This document shows positions 11,665-25,300 of a DNA stretch of 64,000 bases, in pieces; position 1 is the first letter of the stretch, and every line of letters starts with the position of its first letter. Where the stretch lies: assembly GCA_034359265.1 (NCBI GenBank), contig CP136892.1, positions 13,502,501 to 13,566,500 of the forward strand, read 5' to 3'. The notes beneath the pieces were generated by a model. The model was not told the DNA's origin and did no database searches. It worked only from the letters and a program-made list of their open reading frames with translations. The translations under genes were made by a program, and so were the position numbers. Origin of the DNA: Canna indica (taxonomy: Eukaryota; Streptophyta; Magnoliopsida; Zingiberales; Cannaceae).

Positions 11665-11869
11665 GTTGGGGCAGTGAGTTAGTTCATGCATCAACCAAAA
11701 AGATGTCATTGGAACGCTGTGATGAGAATACTATAGTACAACAAGAAATCTCTTGGAAAAGGCTTGCACTATAAAGAAAATGGTCACATCAATGTAGAGG
11801 CTTATTCATGATAGGAGGTCTACCTCGGGCTATTGTACCTACATGGGGGAAACTTAGTTACTTGAAGGA

Positions 11870-12235
11870 GTAAGAAACAAAATATGGTAGCTCGCTCGAG
11901 TGTTGAAGCTGAATACGGAGGCATGGCTCTAAATGCTTATTAGTTGATGTGGATAAAGACTCTTCTTGAAGAACTTGGATTTATGTCGGCTAAGCCTATG
12001 ATTATGTATTGTGACAATCAATCTGCCATCTACATTGCCAACAACCCTCGCCAACCCTATTTTTCACGAGAGAACTAAGCATATTGAGGTTGCCTGTTGC
12101 TTCGTTCAGGATGTTGTTCTATCCAAAAAAAATATTATTCCTCACACCTCTTCACAAGAACAAAAGTTGTCTTCACTAAGCCCCTTGGGTCTATCAAATT
12201 TAGTTATCTTTGTAACAAGTTAGGCATGATTGACA
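11870..12235 (+). pseudogene. Copia RNase H remnant
   Basis: Follows the order SSVEAEYGGMA, then MYCDNQSAIYIANNP, which are the RNase H motifs of copia elements. Frameshifts break it. It ends just before the purine tract at about 12249-12258. Confidence 0.75.
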
Positions 12236-12258
12236 TCTATGCTCCAACTTGAGGGGAG

Positions 12259-12424
12259 TGTTAGAAATAAACATTCCTTATATAAACTTTCCTTATTTAC
12301 TCTTTTGTTTTATGTATTAGGTAGGATAGCTTATCTTATTCCTATGGCACATCATACCTTGTATACAGATATATATTCTTGAGAAAACTAATGATAGAAT
12401 GATTTTTCTCTTCTTTCTCCAACA
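12259..12424 (+). repeat. 3' LTR of copia element
   Basis: Starts TGTTAGAAATAAAC after a GAGGGGAG purine tract and ends CTCCAACA. The piece at 1543-1705 is nearly identical to it. Confidence 0.88.
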
Positions 12425-13223
12425 TATATATATTTCTTTTAAGTTTTTAATTGTTGTATCCTAAACCAACCATGTCCTTTCCCTTATTTTTAAAGAATTG
12501 TGGAGTGTGTCGTCCTATGTCGCTGTATCCATGTCTGTGTCAATGCAACATAGTTTCGAGTAAAAGAAGATTCAAATACTGGTCTAATAGATTTGGATAA
12601 GCATCTTAATTTGAGTCCAGGAGGTTACATCCTATCAATCTTATATTTTTAAAAAAAAAACACTAAAAGAGACAATGGATCATATATTATAAATGAATTC
12701 CTTAATTAAATTCTCTAGTCAGGTGACTTATGTGATATATAATTATATATAATTGTAAGACATCTTGACTCAATTAATTTCAATTGTGTTTTTTACTAAT
12801 CTTATTAACAGAATCCTAGGATTGTGTGATTCACAGGAAAGGATGTTCTCTATAACAGTAAATGATTAGGCCAGGAATAATAGCATCAAAATTCAAGGAG
12901 ATAGTATGGATCCTCAGTTGGACCAATAGTATATGAGAATCCTAGTAGTAGTCTCTGTTTTATCTTTTGAACTACTTCCAAAGGTGCAAACTGGATACGT
13001 GTTCCAAAAGGAAATATCTGAATGGAGTTGGAGTTTGCATATGTGAAAACAACCACTTGTAGCCAATCAAACATGGAATACCAAGCAACTGAATGCCAAG
13101 AGAGTATTAACTAAAGAAGCAGAGTTTGAACACCCTTCAATTTCACATAGGTCTAACAAGAAATATTTTCAGTAAACCAATAAATCAAACACATTTGTAA
13201 ACTCAGGAAACTTGGGATAAGAC
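12425..13223. other. Presumed NAA35 intron DNA
   Basis: The donor GT of exon 6 is at 13222-13223. I looked for the next NAA35 exon here on the minus strand and did not find it. A 62-codon minus-strand open frame at 12886-13074 resembles nothing I recognise. Confidence 0.4.
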
Positions 13224-13303
13224 CTTACGAAAACGTAAGCGGCACAAAAGAGCTCTGCAATAACCCTCTTCCAATTCAGGATTCTTCTGTAGAGGTTCAA
13301 TAT
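13224..13303 (-). CDS. NAA35: NAA35 exon 6
   Basis: 80 bp, starting with the last two bases of a split Asp codon after CTGTAG. It encodes IEPLQKNPELEEGYCRALL and on to RLRFRK. The donor after AAG is GTCTTA. Confidence 0.9.
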
Positions 13304-16300
13304 CTACAGTAATGGAAATTAGCACCAAACTAAGTCATTTGCAGATATCTAAATGTTGCAAAAATTGCTGAATACATAATCATATCTTTTAGTAGAATCT
13401 ACTATAGTGTTTGCATATTTGCCAGAATTTAAGCACCAAATGACACATTATGTTGCACCATTTCCTCCTTTTTATGTCATATATGGACTACTTTATTTGG
13501 ATAACATACATATTGACAGTAACTTCAAATTTCTTGATTATGAGCATATAGACAATCAGAGATCAATTCTTCTTCTAAACTTTCGTAGCCTGTTCCCAAG
13601 ATGTTCAAACATGAATTAAATTTATCCTTCTTAATTACATAACTCACTCTTTTTCTTTTCTTTTTTACTTTGGTTCATGTACATGAGCCACTATCTTAAT
13701 AAAATAAAGTCAGAGTATACCATGCTTTGTCACATAATAAAGAAGAATGGTTCAATGCAATAATGTTAATATAATAAGTGGTGTTCCAGGTTTCATGTGG
13801 GAATTAATTTTAAAATTAATAAACTCATCCAATATAAAAAGCAAATTGTGGCAAATAAAACATATCAAGTCAACCATCCATCATGTGGTGTGCTCACAAG
13901 GTATTACAAGTTTACAACATTATACACTTTTGCCTATACGTGAGTGATGGGGCACATGATTAACAATGATAAACTTGTGGCAAATGACATCACGAAACCC
14001 ATGTCATGGTTTGCCACTGTATTATGGCAAAATTAAAGACAATCAACATTTTTAGATTCATTATCTAACAGGTGTTGCACTTGAGAATAAACATCATTCA
14101 GAAGTTTTAATTTACACTTCGCAATTATTTTTAGCTAGCAAAAGAGCGGATGTAATTAAGATTTTTTATTACCTTCTAATGGCTTCTTCTTAGATGACTG
14201 CACCTTGCAAGCTCGAAGTTGGCGAGATATTGTTTCTTCAACTGAATTTAGAATTGATAAACATTTTTCATCACCATCTCCTTTCAAAGGCAACCCATAC
14301 GCCATTGTGAAAAGATCTTCTTCCTATTGAAGAAATATTTTAAATAGGATTCTACAAAGCATCAGTACCAAAAGAAAACAAAATAAGCAATTTAAACAGT
14401 TAACAGAAATGTGGCTTACAAAGACATCTTAGACACATTGCAACATCTTTGAAATATGTCATTTGAACATAGATAAAAAAATAGGTTTGCTTCCGTGGAG
14501 TCCTTTCTATCTCCCAATCCACCTCATCTTAGTGCACATATAATTTCATGCTACGTCATCGTGATGTATATGTAAGTAATTAATTTCATGATGTTATTTA
14601 CTCATTTGTCTCAGGTGCTTATTAGTTAGGAAAAATCATACGTTTGGTCCCCACAGTTTACTCAAATTTTGATTTTGGTCCCCATAGTTTTAAAATTTTA
14701 GTTTTAGTCCCCACACTTTATTTCCATTTAGGATTTGGTCTCTGCCGTCATATGAGGCCTAAATGGAACTGACGTGGTTAACAAATGCCGACTAGACATT
14801 GCTGACATGAAGCCTGCAGGGACCAACTTTGTAAACTATGGGGACTAAAACCAAAACTCAAGTAAACTATAGGGACCAAAATTACTATTTTGCATTAAAA
14901 ATATAAAATATCACATGATATTTTTTAATTTATAAATAATTATAATATTTAAAAATATTAAAATTGAGCGCACTACAGTGATTTATGTTAATTTGGATGG
15001 ATTTAAGTCGACGCCATCATTAGGCATCGATTTTTATCCGTTAATTACTCTGATTTAGGGTGAATTCCGTAGTGGCTGCAAAATTCGAAAACATACTCTC
15101 CCGATCTGTTCATCTCTTCACTGATCACCTCCATTTGGTCCTAACGGTATAAATTAAATTTCGAACGTCAAAAAAGTGTCAATTTTCACTCTAATAAAAG
15201 CCGATTTTCACATTTTACGTAGTGACAATTAAGGTTTAAAATCTCGGTCGGTACGGTACGATAAGTCCGGTATTTACCGGTTTTTTAGGTTTCCGATATA
15301 CGATATACCCGGTATTTGAAAAAACCGGGTATAGTGTATACCGGGCGGTATATGGCGGTATGATGCCATATACCGCCCGGTATGGGCGGTATATGGCTCA
15401 TACCGCCCGGTATGGGCGATACCGGGCGGTATGTCACGAAAAAAAAAAAACCGGCCGCTATGCATTTTCATACCGGTCCGTACCGTGTGTCGGTACGGTA
15501 CGGTACCGGTATATACCGGTGACCGAAACCGGTACCGGTACTGAGATTTTAAACCATGGTGACAATATAATACAATGTTATTGGTACGATTTCATGGGCA
15601 TTTTTAAGGGATATTCAGAGCACATAACATACTGCAAATATTTATGTGTTCCATGTTCAATTAATGTGTTCAATTAAAGAATACGAAATCAGTTGTTTCT
15701 GCCTTAAAATAAACCAATATTGCAAATATTAAACCAATCTTCTAAATATATAAACATGTCATCACACTTCTCAAAATAAAATCCAAAATAAATCACCGTA
15801 AACTTATATTTTTTAAATATTATAATTATTTATAAATAAATTTAAAAAATATCATGTGATTTTTTATATTTTTTAGGTAAAATAATAATTTTGGTCCCTA
15901 TAATTTACTTGAATTTTGATTTTAGTCCTCATAGTTTACAAAGTTAGTCCTTGTAGGCTCCACGTCAGCAATGTCCAGTCAGCTGGATAACAGCTCCATT
16001 TAGGCCTCATTTGATGGCAGGGACCAAATTCTAAACTAAAATAAAGTGTGGAAACTAAAATCAAAATTTTAAAACTATGGGGACCAAAAGTATGATTTTC
16101 CCTATTAGTTATTAATACAACAATATGTGGTCCATGCATCTAGGAAGCAAGTATTAATATTCATTTGAAAATTCAAGGTCCTAGGGTTAAATATAAAAAG
16201 TTGAAAATAACATAGAACACTAACAACTGTTGGTCATGATAACAAACTCGAAACTAATGTTTGAATGAAAAATAATTTCGGGTTCCGAGTTGAGTAGCAC

Positions 16301-19300
16301 GCAATGTCCGCGATCGAAAGATCAATAAACTCGTAGGACATTTATCGATGAAAAAAAAGCGCAAAAGCGCAGTCCAGGCGCACGCATGACTGAAGGGCTG
16401 CGCTTGGGACACTCCTAAGGCGCTAAGGCATGTGGTCACCTTGCCTGGTGCGCCTAGGCGACCAGGCAAGCGCTTTTGACTACACTGATTGCATTGCAGT
16501 TCAATGTTCACCTACACATTTTTCTCAATCATCCAACAACTTATACAATAAGGGAGTTTTTATCCTATTGTCATCTGTCTTTATTTTAGGTATGAGGATT
16601 GTAAGTTGTAAGTTAGGTAAGCACCATCTTATCTTTTTTTCATAGTGTTCATCAACTGAGCGTGAGCGTCTCACCATTTCATCAAATTCATTCTCAATAT
16701 TTTAAAATCTAGTCTTGTGTCTACCACTTTCAATGTTTTGCTATTATTTATTCTCATGTATGACTATTCTCATATAACTTGGCTTTTTCTGCACAAAAGT
16801 TGAGTTTTCTCAAGAAATAAAGACAGTTTTCTTATATCAAAATCTTGTACACTGATAATGGCATGGAATATATGCCTATTTATGTTTACATATATCAGCA
16901 GAATGGGATTATCAAGTATAAAAAATAATCATCTACTAAATGTAGCACACACTCTAATGTTTCAAATGTGTCACGAATTTCTAGGGTGATGTTCTTACCT
17001 CGTGCTATCCTAAGTTCTTGATGATGGGAGTTCCTTCTCATGCTTTATCATCATCATTCTCTTTTTTCCTTGCAATATTATGCAGGGTTATCATCTCGTC
17101 GCTATCTCGTCGAGATAGCGACGAGATATCGTTGTCTCGGTGGATTTGCCTGTATCGTCTGGACGATACAGGCAATCCCGAGATATCGCCTATCTCGTCG
17201 GGATCTCGTCCAAGATTGGATGAGATCCCGACGAGATAGGCGGTACAAGAAAAGAAGAAAAAAAAAAGCCCAGGATTCGAACCCTGGCCCGCTCGGTGGA
17301 CCGGAAAGGTTCCACCGCTGGGCCAGGGGTTTTTTTTTGCGATTTTTTTCATCCAACTTAGTGATAAGGATATCTAAATTATTGATTTTTTAAAAAAAAA
17401 AACCTAACTTAAACCCTCCGACGCCTGTATCTTCTTCAATCTTCTTCCTCTCTTCCTCTCTCGCATCCCATCGGCGACTCTCTCGGAAGCTTCCTCGCAT
17501 CCCGTCGGCGCCTCACTTCTCCGGCGAAGCTTTTCTATTTTCCGGCCAGGTATGTTCCGGCGATCTTCTCTCCACGGCTCGGCACGTCTGCATTTCCATT
17601 TTCCGCCATTTCTTTTTTTTTTCCGACATAGCTACTGCAAACCAGAACAACTAAGCTGTTCTTGAATCAAGAACAGCTTAAGGCTGTTCTTGAATCAAGA
17701 ACAGCTTAAGGCTGTTCTGGAATTTGATTCTTGAATCAAGAACAGCCTTAAGGCTGTTCTGGAATTTGATTCGATTCCAAAACAGCTTTAAGCTTTTCTT
17801 GATTCCAAAACAGCTTTAAGCTGTTCTTGAATCAAGAACAGCTAAGCTGTTTTGGTTTTGATTTCAGAACAGCTTAAGCTGTTCTGGTTATTCCAGAACA
17901 GCTAAGCTAGTTAGTTGTTCTGGAATCAGTTTGATTCCTTATTTATGCTTGATAAAATGATAAGTTGATAGTATATTTGCATTGTCCTTGTTTAGCTGTG
18001 TGCCTATGTTCATTTTGTATTGTGTATTTGTGTGCAACATTGTTTATATTGTGCAGTAAATTATGGAGGGAAATTCCGGTGAAACGCCTTATGATCCTTC
18101 TAAAGATCCTAAACGGAAACCGAACTCGAAAGATATTGGTTGAAGATATGGATATTGGCCGGATTTAAACAAAAGACAATTGATTGCATGTTCACTTTGT
18201 GGCAACCAATTGAAACGGGCAATCACAAGACTTAAACAACATTTGGCGGGTGGTTATGGAGACGTGAAAAAATGTGATAAAACCACAACGCTGATAATGA
18301 GAGAAATGCATGATGCCCTTGCAGCTAAGAGGAAGACACCATTCAGTTTGGATGATGAACAAGAAGCAGTGGCACCAGTAGACCTATCTACAGCTTCCAA
18401 CTCCGTGCCAAGCTCGGGAACAATTTACAAGAAGAAGAAAAAAGAGGCTGCTATTCAGTTTGCAGCAATGTCACAAGTGTCACACTCACAATCCACATCA
18501 CAAACCAAGATTGGTGGATTGCTACAGAGAACTCCAGAAGAAATTGTGGATGAAAGACACTCCAAAGGTCCTAGCCAACAGACCATTGAAAGGTCTTTGA
18601 AGACAAAAGAGGCTATTGAAAAAGTTAACATGTATGTAGCCAACTTCTTCTATGAGAATGCCATTCCTTTCAATGCGGCAAACTCAAGAAGCTATGAGTT
18701 GATGGTTGAAGGCATAGCACAAATTGGATCGGGCTACAAACCACCCACATATCATGAGTTGCGGGTTCCTTTATTGAAAAAGGCAAAAGAACAAACAGAA
18801 GATTTAAAGCGCAAACATGAAGAGGTTTGGGAAAGAGATGGGTGTACTCTTATGTCAAATGGGTGGACAGACAGAAGAGGGAGACAGTTGATAAATTTTC
18901 TTGTAAATAGTCCGCAAGGGACTATTTTTCTTGGCTCTGTTGATGCTTCAAGTCAGTGTCATGATGCTCAGATGTTGGATGACTTACTTGAGACCAAGAT
19001 TGAAGAAATTGACCCAAGTAATGTTGTTCAATTTATCACAGATAATGGCGCCAACTATAAAGCAGCGGGGAGATTGTTGGAGCAAAGGTTGCCTACACTG
19101 TTTTGGACCCCTTGTGCCGCACATTGCTTGGACCTTATGTTGGAAGATGTGGGAAAAATGAAAGAATTCAAGCTTACAATCGCAAGAGCAAGATCATTGA
19201 CCACATTCATTTATAGACATGGTCGCCTTCTTGATGCGATGAGGGAGCACACTAACGGACATGATCTTGTTAGACCCGGGGCTACTAGATTTGCGACTGC

Positions 19301-22300
19301 ATTTCTAACATTGTCATGTTTGAGGAAATTTAAACAAGAGTTGCAGCGGTTGTTTGTAAGTCAAGATTGGTTTGATTCAAAATTGTGCAAGACCGAAGCG
19401 GGAAAGAAAATTTATGAATTAATCCATGCGGTTAAATTTAGGGAGGCAGTTGAAGATTGCATTAGAGCATCACAGCCTCTACTTGTGGTTTTGAGGATAG
19501 CGGATGGTGATGAAAAACCCGCTATGACGGAATTAGCCGCGGCAATGGGTGAAGCTAAGAGGAGGATCAAACAAGTCTTGGCCCACAAATCCACTTTGTG
19601 CAAGAAAATCATTGATATCATTGAAAGTCGATGGGAGCGTCAAATGGAGACACCATTATATGGTGCGGCTCTATTTCTCAATCCGGGCAAGTATTTTGAC
19701 ATCAAGAAAAATGATGTCGTGTACTCGGGGAAACTACGTGAAGACTTCAATGATGTACTTGAGAAATTAGTGTTGGATGATACAATGCGATCCAAGATAC
19801 TTCTAGATGCCGATATGTATGATGAAGATCGAGGACCTTTTGCAAGAGAGATGGTGATTAGAGAGCGCTCAAATAGGATTCCTCGTAAGTATATTGTATA
19901 TTATTTTATTTATTAATATTTATTGTCTTTACATATTTTTGAATTTTAATATTTTATATTTTTAATGTTAGTTGAATGGTGGAAATCCTTCGATAGACGT
20001 ACTCCCGAGTTTTCAAAGTTTGCAAAGCGCATTGTTAGTCTTTGTTGTTCGTCCTCCGAGTGTGAACGAAATTGGAGCACTTTTGAATTTGTAAGTAATT
20101 AAGTATTTTATGCTTTTTTAGTACTTTCTTATTAGTTATTACTTATTATTTTTATTTAATTACTTTTCTTTTGTATAGATTCACACCAAGAAAAGAAATA
20201 GATTGTTGCACTAAAGATTGAATGATTTGGTGTATGTCCAATACAATCGAAAGATTGCTACGAGATTTCAAAAAGTTCGTGAATGTGGCAAAAACTATGA
20301 TCCACTAGTACTTGACGATTTTGATTGGGGGACAAATGCGTGGTTCAACAATGATGATGAAGAGGATGATAGAATTCCTTTTGAGCTTGTTGATGAAGCC
20401 ATTGGTGCTTCAAATGCCCTTGAGGGTCGTAATTTTCCAAGGAGGCGTGGAGTTAATGAGCTTGTCACTTATAATCGACGTCATCGTGGTTCTACTTCTA
20501 CTTCTACTTCAAGATTGATGGATGAAAATTCAAGTGATGAAGGAGAAGAAGAGATATTTCCAAATGATGATGAAGACATTGAATATGATTTCGGGCTCAA
20601 ACCAACTCGTCCTCCAATGGATAATACCCCTAATGAAGACATTGAAGATGATTTTGATAATCTTTTTTAGATTGGACTATTGGAGATTTGGTGATTGTGA
20701 TGACTTTAGCTACTTGATGTTTATTGTTCATGCTATGTAAATTGAATTTTTGTATATTCTATGTTTGCTACTTTGCTACTTTGCTATGTGGGTGATTTTT
20801 GTATATTTTATGGTTCATAACAGTTATGTTTATTACTTTGCTATGTGCAATGTCATAAGTGATGACTTTCAATGCTATTATTATTTATATATATTTTTTA
20901 TAATTTATATTTATAATATATATTATATTGTCGATATATCGCGACGCGGACGATATATCGGTCGCAAAACGATATATCGATATCAAGGTTCGCTACCGCG
21001 AAATTTTTTTGGTCGCGATAATAAGCTTGATATTATGTCTTTGGCAGTCTTTGTATTCTACATGCCTTGCAAGGATATGGATGGAACAGGGCAAGGCCAT
21101 AGGTCAATGCGAGATGTGAGTTTCCATTAATTTTATATGTAAAATTTAAATTTTCAAATACATTTATAACTTATAAGTGGGGCAGATTGGGGTAAGTGAG
21201 TTTTGAAATATAAAAGAAGATATAAAAGGTTATGTGGAGTGAGGGGAGGTTAAGGGGCAGGACGGTGAATGCAGGTTGCATAGGGTAAATGAAAATAGCA
21301 ATACCTAGGACCAAATCTTGACAAGTTAATGCATTATTATGTTCCTTTGTGTTTCTAGGTTACTCTCCCACTCAAAAGAATTGTAGATGTTATGATCCTA
21401 TGTCCCTATGTCATTAAATTTTCTTTCAATGGATCATTTTTGAGATGACATTGTTTTTTTCTAACTCCACTATATGACCCCTTATGTACCTCTTCCTCCT
21501 TCGACTCCTCCAAGTTCAAATACTCCAAACTCCAAAGCACATTATTTCTCCGTCACCGCCCCCCTTGCAGGTGTATCATCAACACCATGAGCAACTACAT
21601 CCACTTTCCTCACTTGTATCCACACAATCGTCTCAATTTGTAGCATCAGACATTGCCTACCCGTTGCTATTCATAAGAGTAAGCATTCTTCCACCTCAGA
21701 ACCAATTGCAAGTTGTGTTTTTTTATCGCCTCACCTCCACCTTTTCATCAATTATTCAATTTGCCTTCTGTTTCTAGCCCCATTGTACCAATACACCTGG
21801 TTTAATCCTAAGAGGAAGTCAACTATGGAAGATAAAATGTCACGTCATATATCTAGCAGCACTTAGGAGTTGATTCCTTCCCTCCACAGTTTACCTTATT
21901 TGTATGTCAGGGTTATTTACCATGAAATTTCATCAATGATGTAGTTGATAGTAGGGCTGTCCATTCGGTTCAACCCGAACCGAACCGAACCGAAATTCAC
22001 CAAACCGAAATTTTTTTTATACCCAAATTCCAACCCGAACCCGAACTATACCTAAACCGATTTAACCCGAACCGAAATTATTCGGTTCGGTTCGGTTTTC
22101 AACCCGAAAACCGAAATTTTAATTAATTCGGTTAAAAATTAAAAATTAAAAATTAAAAATTATTTTATAATACCCATTTACTTATCTATATTAAAAAAAT
22201 TTAAAAATATATTATTTTTTAATTAATTCGGTTTTTGGTTCGGGTCGGTTCCAGAATTCCGGGAACCGAATCCAAACCGAAATCTAAATTTCGGTTCGGT

Positions 22301-25300
22301 TCGGGTCAAAGAACCAAACCTACAACGGTTGAAACCGAACCGAATCAAAAAATTTGGTTCGGGTTGAACCGAATACTGGACAGCCCTAGTTGATAGTGAT
22401 TGAATTAGAGTTAATATTGTTGCTAGAAACTGAAACATGGAGAAAAAAAGATAGTTAGCACTTTGTAAAGCAAGATTCTAAACATAAGAGACCATTTAAA
22501 CTCCACATTCCATAGGTAACTTGCTCCAAATTAACAAAGTTAATAACTCAAAGAAATGAGCCTCTTCATTGCTAAAGACACAATGTCTCATCAATGAAAC
22601 TAGAATGTTGTTCTTATCAAATCAAGTCCAAGAAACAAGGACAAGATTCAGAGATTTGGCATAAATTATGTGCCAGTGGAAGCACATAAATTTAAGCACT
22701 TAGACAATTTGAAAAGAGATTTCCCATAAAATACTTAATTCATGGAAATGTGTCCAACATTACATATAAACTAGGGCTTTGCTTTCAGGCATCATTGGGA
22801 CTATTAGTGGAAAACTTCCACCTAGGTTTACAGGGTCAGAAAGAAGATGACACTAAGTTTCACACAAAATGAGTAGTTTTTACGACTCTTGATCTGTTAA
22901 TCATTTAACTATCATCCAAAAATATACTGCTGATAATAAATAATTTCACTGGAAATAAATAGCATCTGATATTATTTGCAGAGGCCAGTGGCATACTCAC
23001 GCTTTCCATAAAATAGGTATTGAGAAGATGATGAAAAACGAAAGTGATTTTCATCTTTGAGTCAATGGTGGATGATAAAAGAATCAGTTATGGTCAATAC
23101 CTCATGGGTGCGTGCTTCAGAAACAACAGATATAACAGCATTGCAAGTAGCCCGTGTTATTCTGCAATAGGAATGCAGCAAGGCATGTGAAGATGTTCGT
23201 TCTATCCTCAAGAGATATATGCATGAAAAGACTGTCTGTGCCAATGAATGGCCTTTGTGCCAAGTGGCCTGTCAAAATTAATAATGTAAACTTACGAGCT
23301 TCAAAGATTATAAATAAATAAAACTACTTTTGGTACCTCACATGAGATAAGATGATCAATGACGTCAATAGTGCGTTGAACATCTACAGTTGGATCCAAG
23401 CTGAGAGGAACTGGAGCAACATTATTTTCTATAGCTTCTTCTATAGAGCGATATCCACTGTTCTCCATTCCAGAGTCCATCTTTGGATCCATTATCTAGA
23501 AGAGGCAGAATGGATCAAGAGTCAAGAACAACATTTATTAGATAATATTGCAAATAATTAAGAAAATACTTTCCTAAAACGTTAGTTTGCTTTTACTACC
23601 AGCCATCTTCATTCTTTAGTTCTATTTCAGAATTTCAGTGCCAGTTTACATGCCACAGACCATGTCATGGATCTTGAAGTAGCAATGTATGGCCAATAGA
23701 ACTACCAATAAGGAGGGTCAAAGAAGATCTTAATAAAATCAACATTGCGATCAGATAGAATGATCAAGCCTCTATATAGAACATAAAACCTATTACAAAA
23801 GTATAACTAATGGAATAATATTTTACCAGGCTATGGAAGCATTTTGTCAAGCATGGTCCCATCATCAAAGAAGAAGAACGATGAAACTTTGGCTTAAGTT
23901 TAAGGTGTGGCATTTCTAAATTCACGGTGACAAGAAAATTTGAAAAGGATAATTAGCTTATTCATCAAGAGATATAATAGATAGTTCCTTTGGTGATATA
24001 AGACTTGTTTCTGAACTTTACTAAACTGTTATAACAGCTAAAAAGACCAGAGCCAATCAAGATCATTTTTATCAAAATGCTCAGTGCAGAGTTTTGCCAG
24101 GTATTTTATTGCTATCATCACATCTCTACAAAAAATAATAGACAGACAATAGAAATCAACTATATATTGGCAATAAAATAGTGAATTTGCAAGTAACCTA
24201 GCTCTCCACATTTATGCACCTCTAAATATCCAAGTTTTTATGTACACATTTATACCACAAATTTTCCTATAGCCATTGAAAATGTTAATTTTTTGTATTT
24301 AACATTAGAAATTACAAAAGATCATCTAAGAAATTATAATTGTGGATTATTGTATATTATCTTCATGAGTAGGATTATTATACAAGTGAGACCAGTATAC
24401 TGAGAATAACATTTTAAAAAAGTCATATATTGTTCAAGAATTTTCCAAGTGTTCAAACCTAACTAAGGCTGTAGAACAATATATATTATTCTTTCTTCTA
24501 AATTACTAAATTAGGGAGTTTGCTCCAAGATACTTGGCAGCACCTGTGTTCTATCTACCACCTATTCAGGAATTTTCCTATTAAGGATGTGTCTATATAA
24601 TCTGACAATATAAGAAAAAGTTCATCTGACATGCTTTTTAACATGCCAATTCTTTATTCAAAGAAACATGTAAACAAGTTTCAATTCTTCACTGCCTCGA
24701 TACTGCATAAAACACAGCATGCATATCATTGGCAAATATTCTTTCAGATGTCATAGAAAGAAAATAAAACAATGGAATATATGCATCACACCTCTAAGGC
24801 AGACATAGCAGCAAAGAGACTAAAATTCTCTCCATGTATAAGTTCGCCATCTTGGAGATCTGTAAACAAGAAGCATAAGTTCATGAGAAATTCCAAATTA
24901 AATTGATTATTATTACAAAGACAGCTAGAGTCCATTATCACAACCCACAAAAATGTAATGTTGAACTTTCATTAACACCAAACAATGGCAAGCAACATAA
25001 TAGACCTGAACTTGTACAGTGGTTTAGCTAATAAGTGCATATATTCCAAAGTGAAATATTTTATGTTGTTTCCGTGGTGAACTTTGCTTCAGTTATACTT
25101 AATGTAGCCACACCAGAAAGTAATATAGATGCTTACCACACACCAGAACAATACACAGATCTACAGTTAATTTTATTCCAAGTATTTTTTTTATAAAAAA
25201 GGCAAAGTGAAAGAATATCTACCAAGCTAACTAGTTTTACAGCAATGAAAAGAGACTAAAGTCCTCCATACACACTCATATTATGCCCCTTATTGCATGT

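Larger units (their letters stand above)
6908..12424 (+). mobile_element. Degraded Ty1/copia retrotransposon
   Basis: LTRs are at 6908-7056 and 12259-12424 (TG...CA, about 150-166 bp). A methionine-tRNA primer site follows the 5' LTR and a purine tract precedes the 3' LTR. Parts appear in copia order: gag from 7921, a knuckle near 8630, protease near 8850, integrase about 9100-10100, reverse transcriptase 10510-11240, and RNase H about 11870-12230. No 5-bp target duplication is visible and the LTRs differ, so it is old or recombined. Two hAT-type elements are nested inside (7132-7540, 11253-11664). It lies in the presumed NAA35 intron 6, antisense to that gene. Confidence 0.9.
17083..21029 (+). 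mobile_element. hAT transposon with transposase gene, complete ends
   Basis: A perfect 8-bp duplication ATATTATG flanks it (17075-17082, 21030-21037). Ends are CAGGGTTATCATCTCG and, reversed, CAAGCTTATTATCGCG, 12 of 16 identical. Subterminal word clusters are TCTCGTC/GACGAGAT on the left (17095-17240) and GATATATCG on the right (20932-20990). Inside are a tRNA-like block (17269-17331), an array of palindromes (17646-17935) and a three-exon transposase gene (18063-20670). Total length is 3947 bp, typical for an autonomous hAT element. Two nonsense codons make it probably dead by itself. Confidence 0.95.
16591..21943 (+). mobile_element. Copia integrase-region relic, split by hAT element
   Basis: Left part 16591-17082 shows KLGKHHL near 16612-16630, integrase DNG near 16855 and KNNHLLNVAHTLMFQM near 16920-16965. 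Right part, from 21030, continues in the integrase tail with CVFLGYSPTQK near 21340-21380, then the proline/serine-rich linker to about 21800. No LTRs were found and the frame is broken in several places. The autonomous hAT element (17083-21029) interrupts it, and removing that element with one duplication copy brings the two integrase parts together. Another hAT-type element follows at 21952. Confidence 0.72.

Noticed and set aside
6908..12424. 5-bp target duplication for the copia element
   Set aside because: Flanks TTTTT and TATAT do not match, so no duplication is claimed.
12886..13074. 62-codon minus-strand frame as NAA35 exon 7
   Set aside because: It lacks the expected family sequence after RLRFRK and has no matching acceptor and phase.
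15274..15520. Short frames within the TACCGG-rich element
   Set aside because: They arise from repeated words and palindromes of a hAT-type miniature element.
17269..17331. Functional tRNA gene
   Set aside because: A and B boxes are present, but I could not pair the stems convincingly; treated as tRNA-like only.
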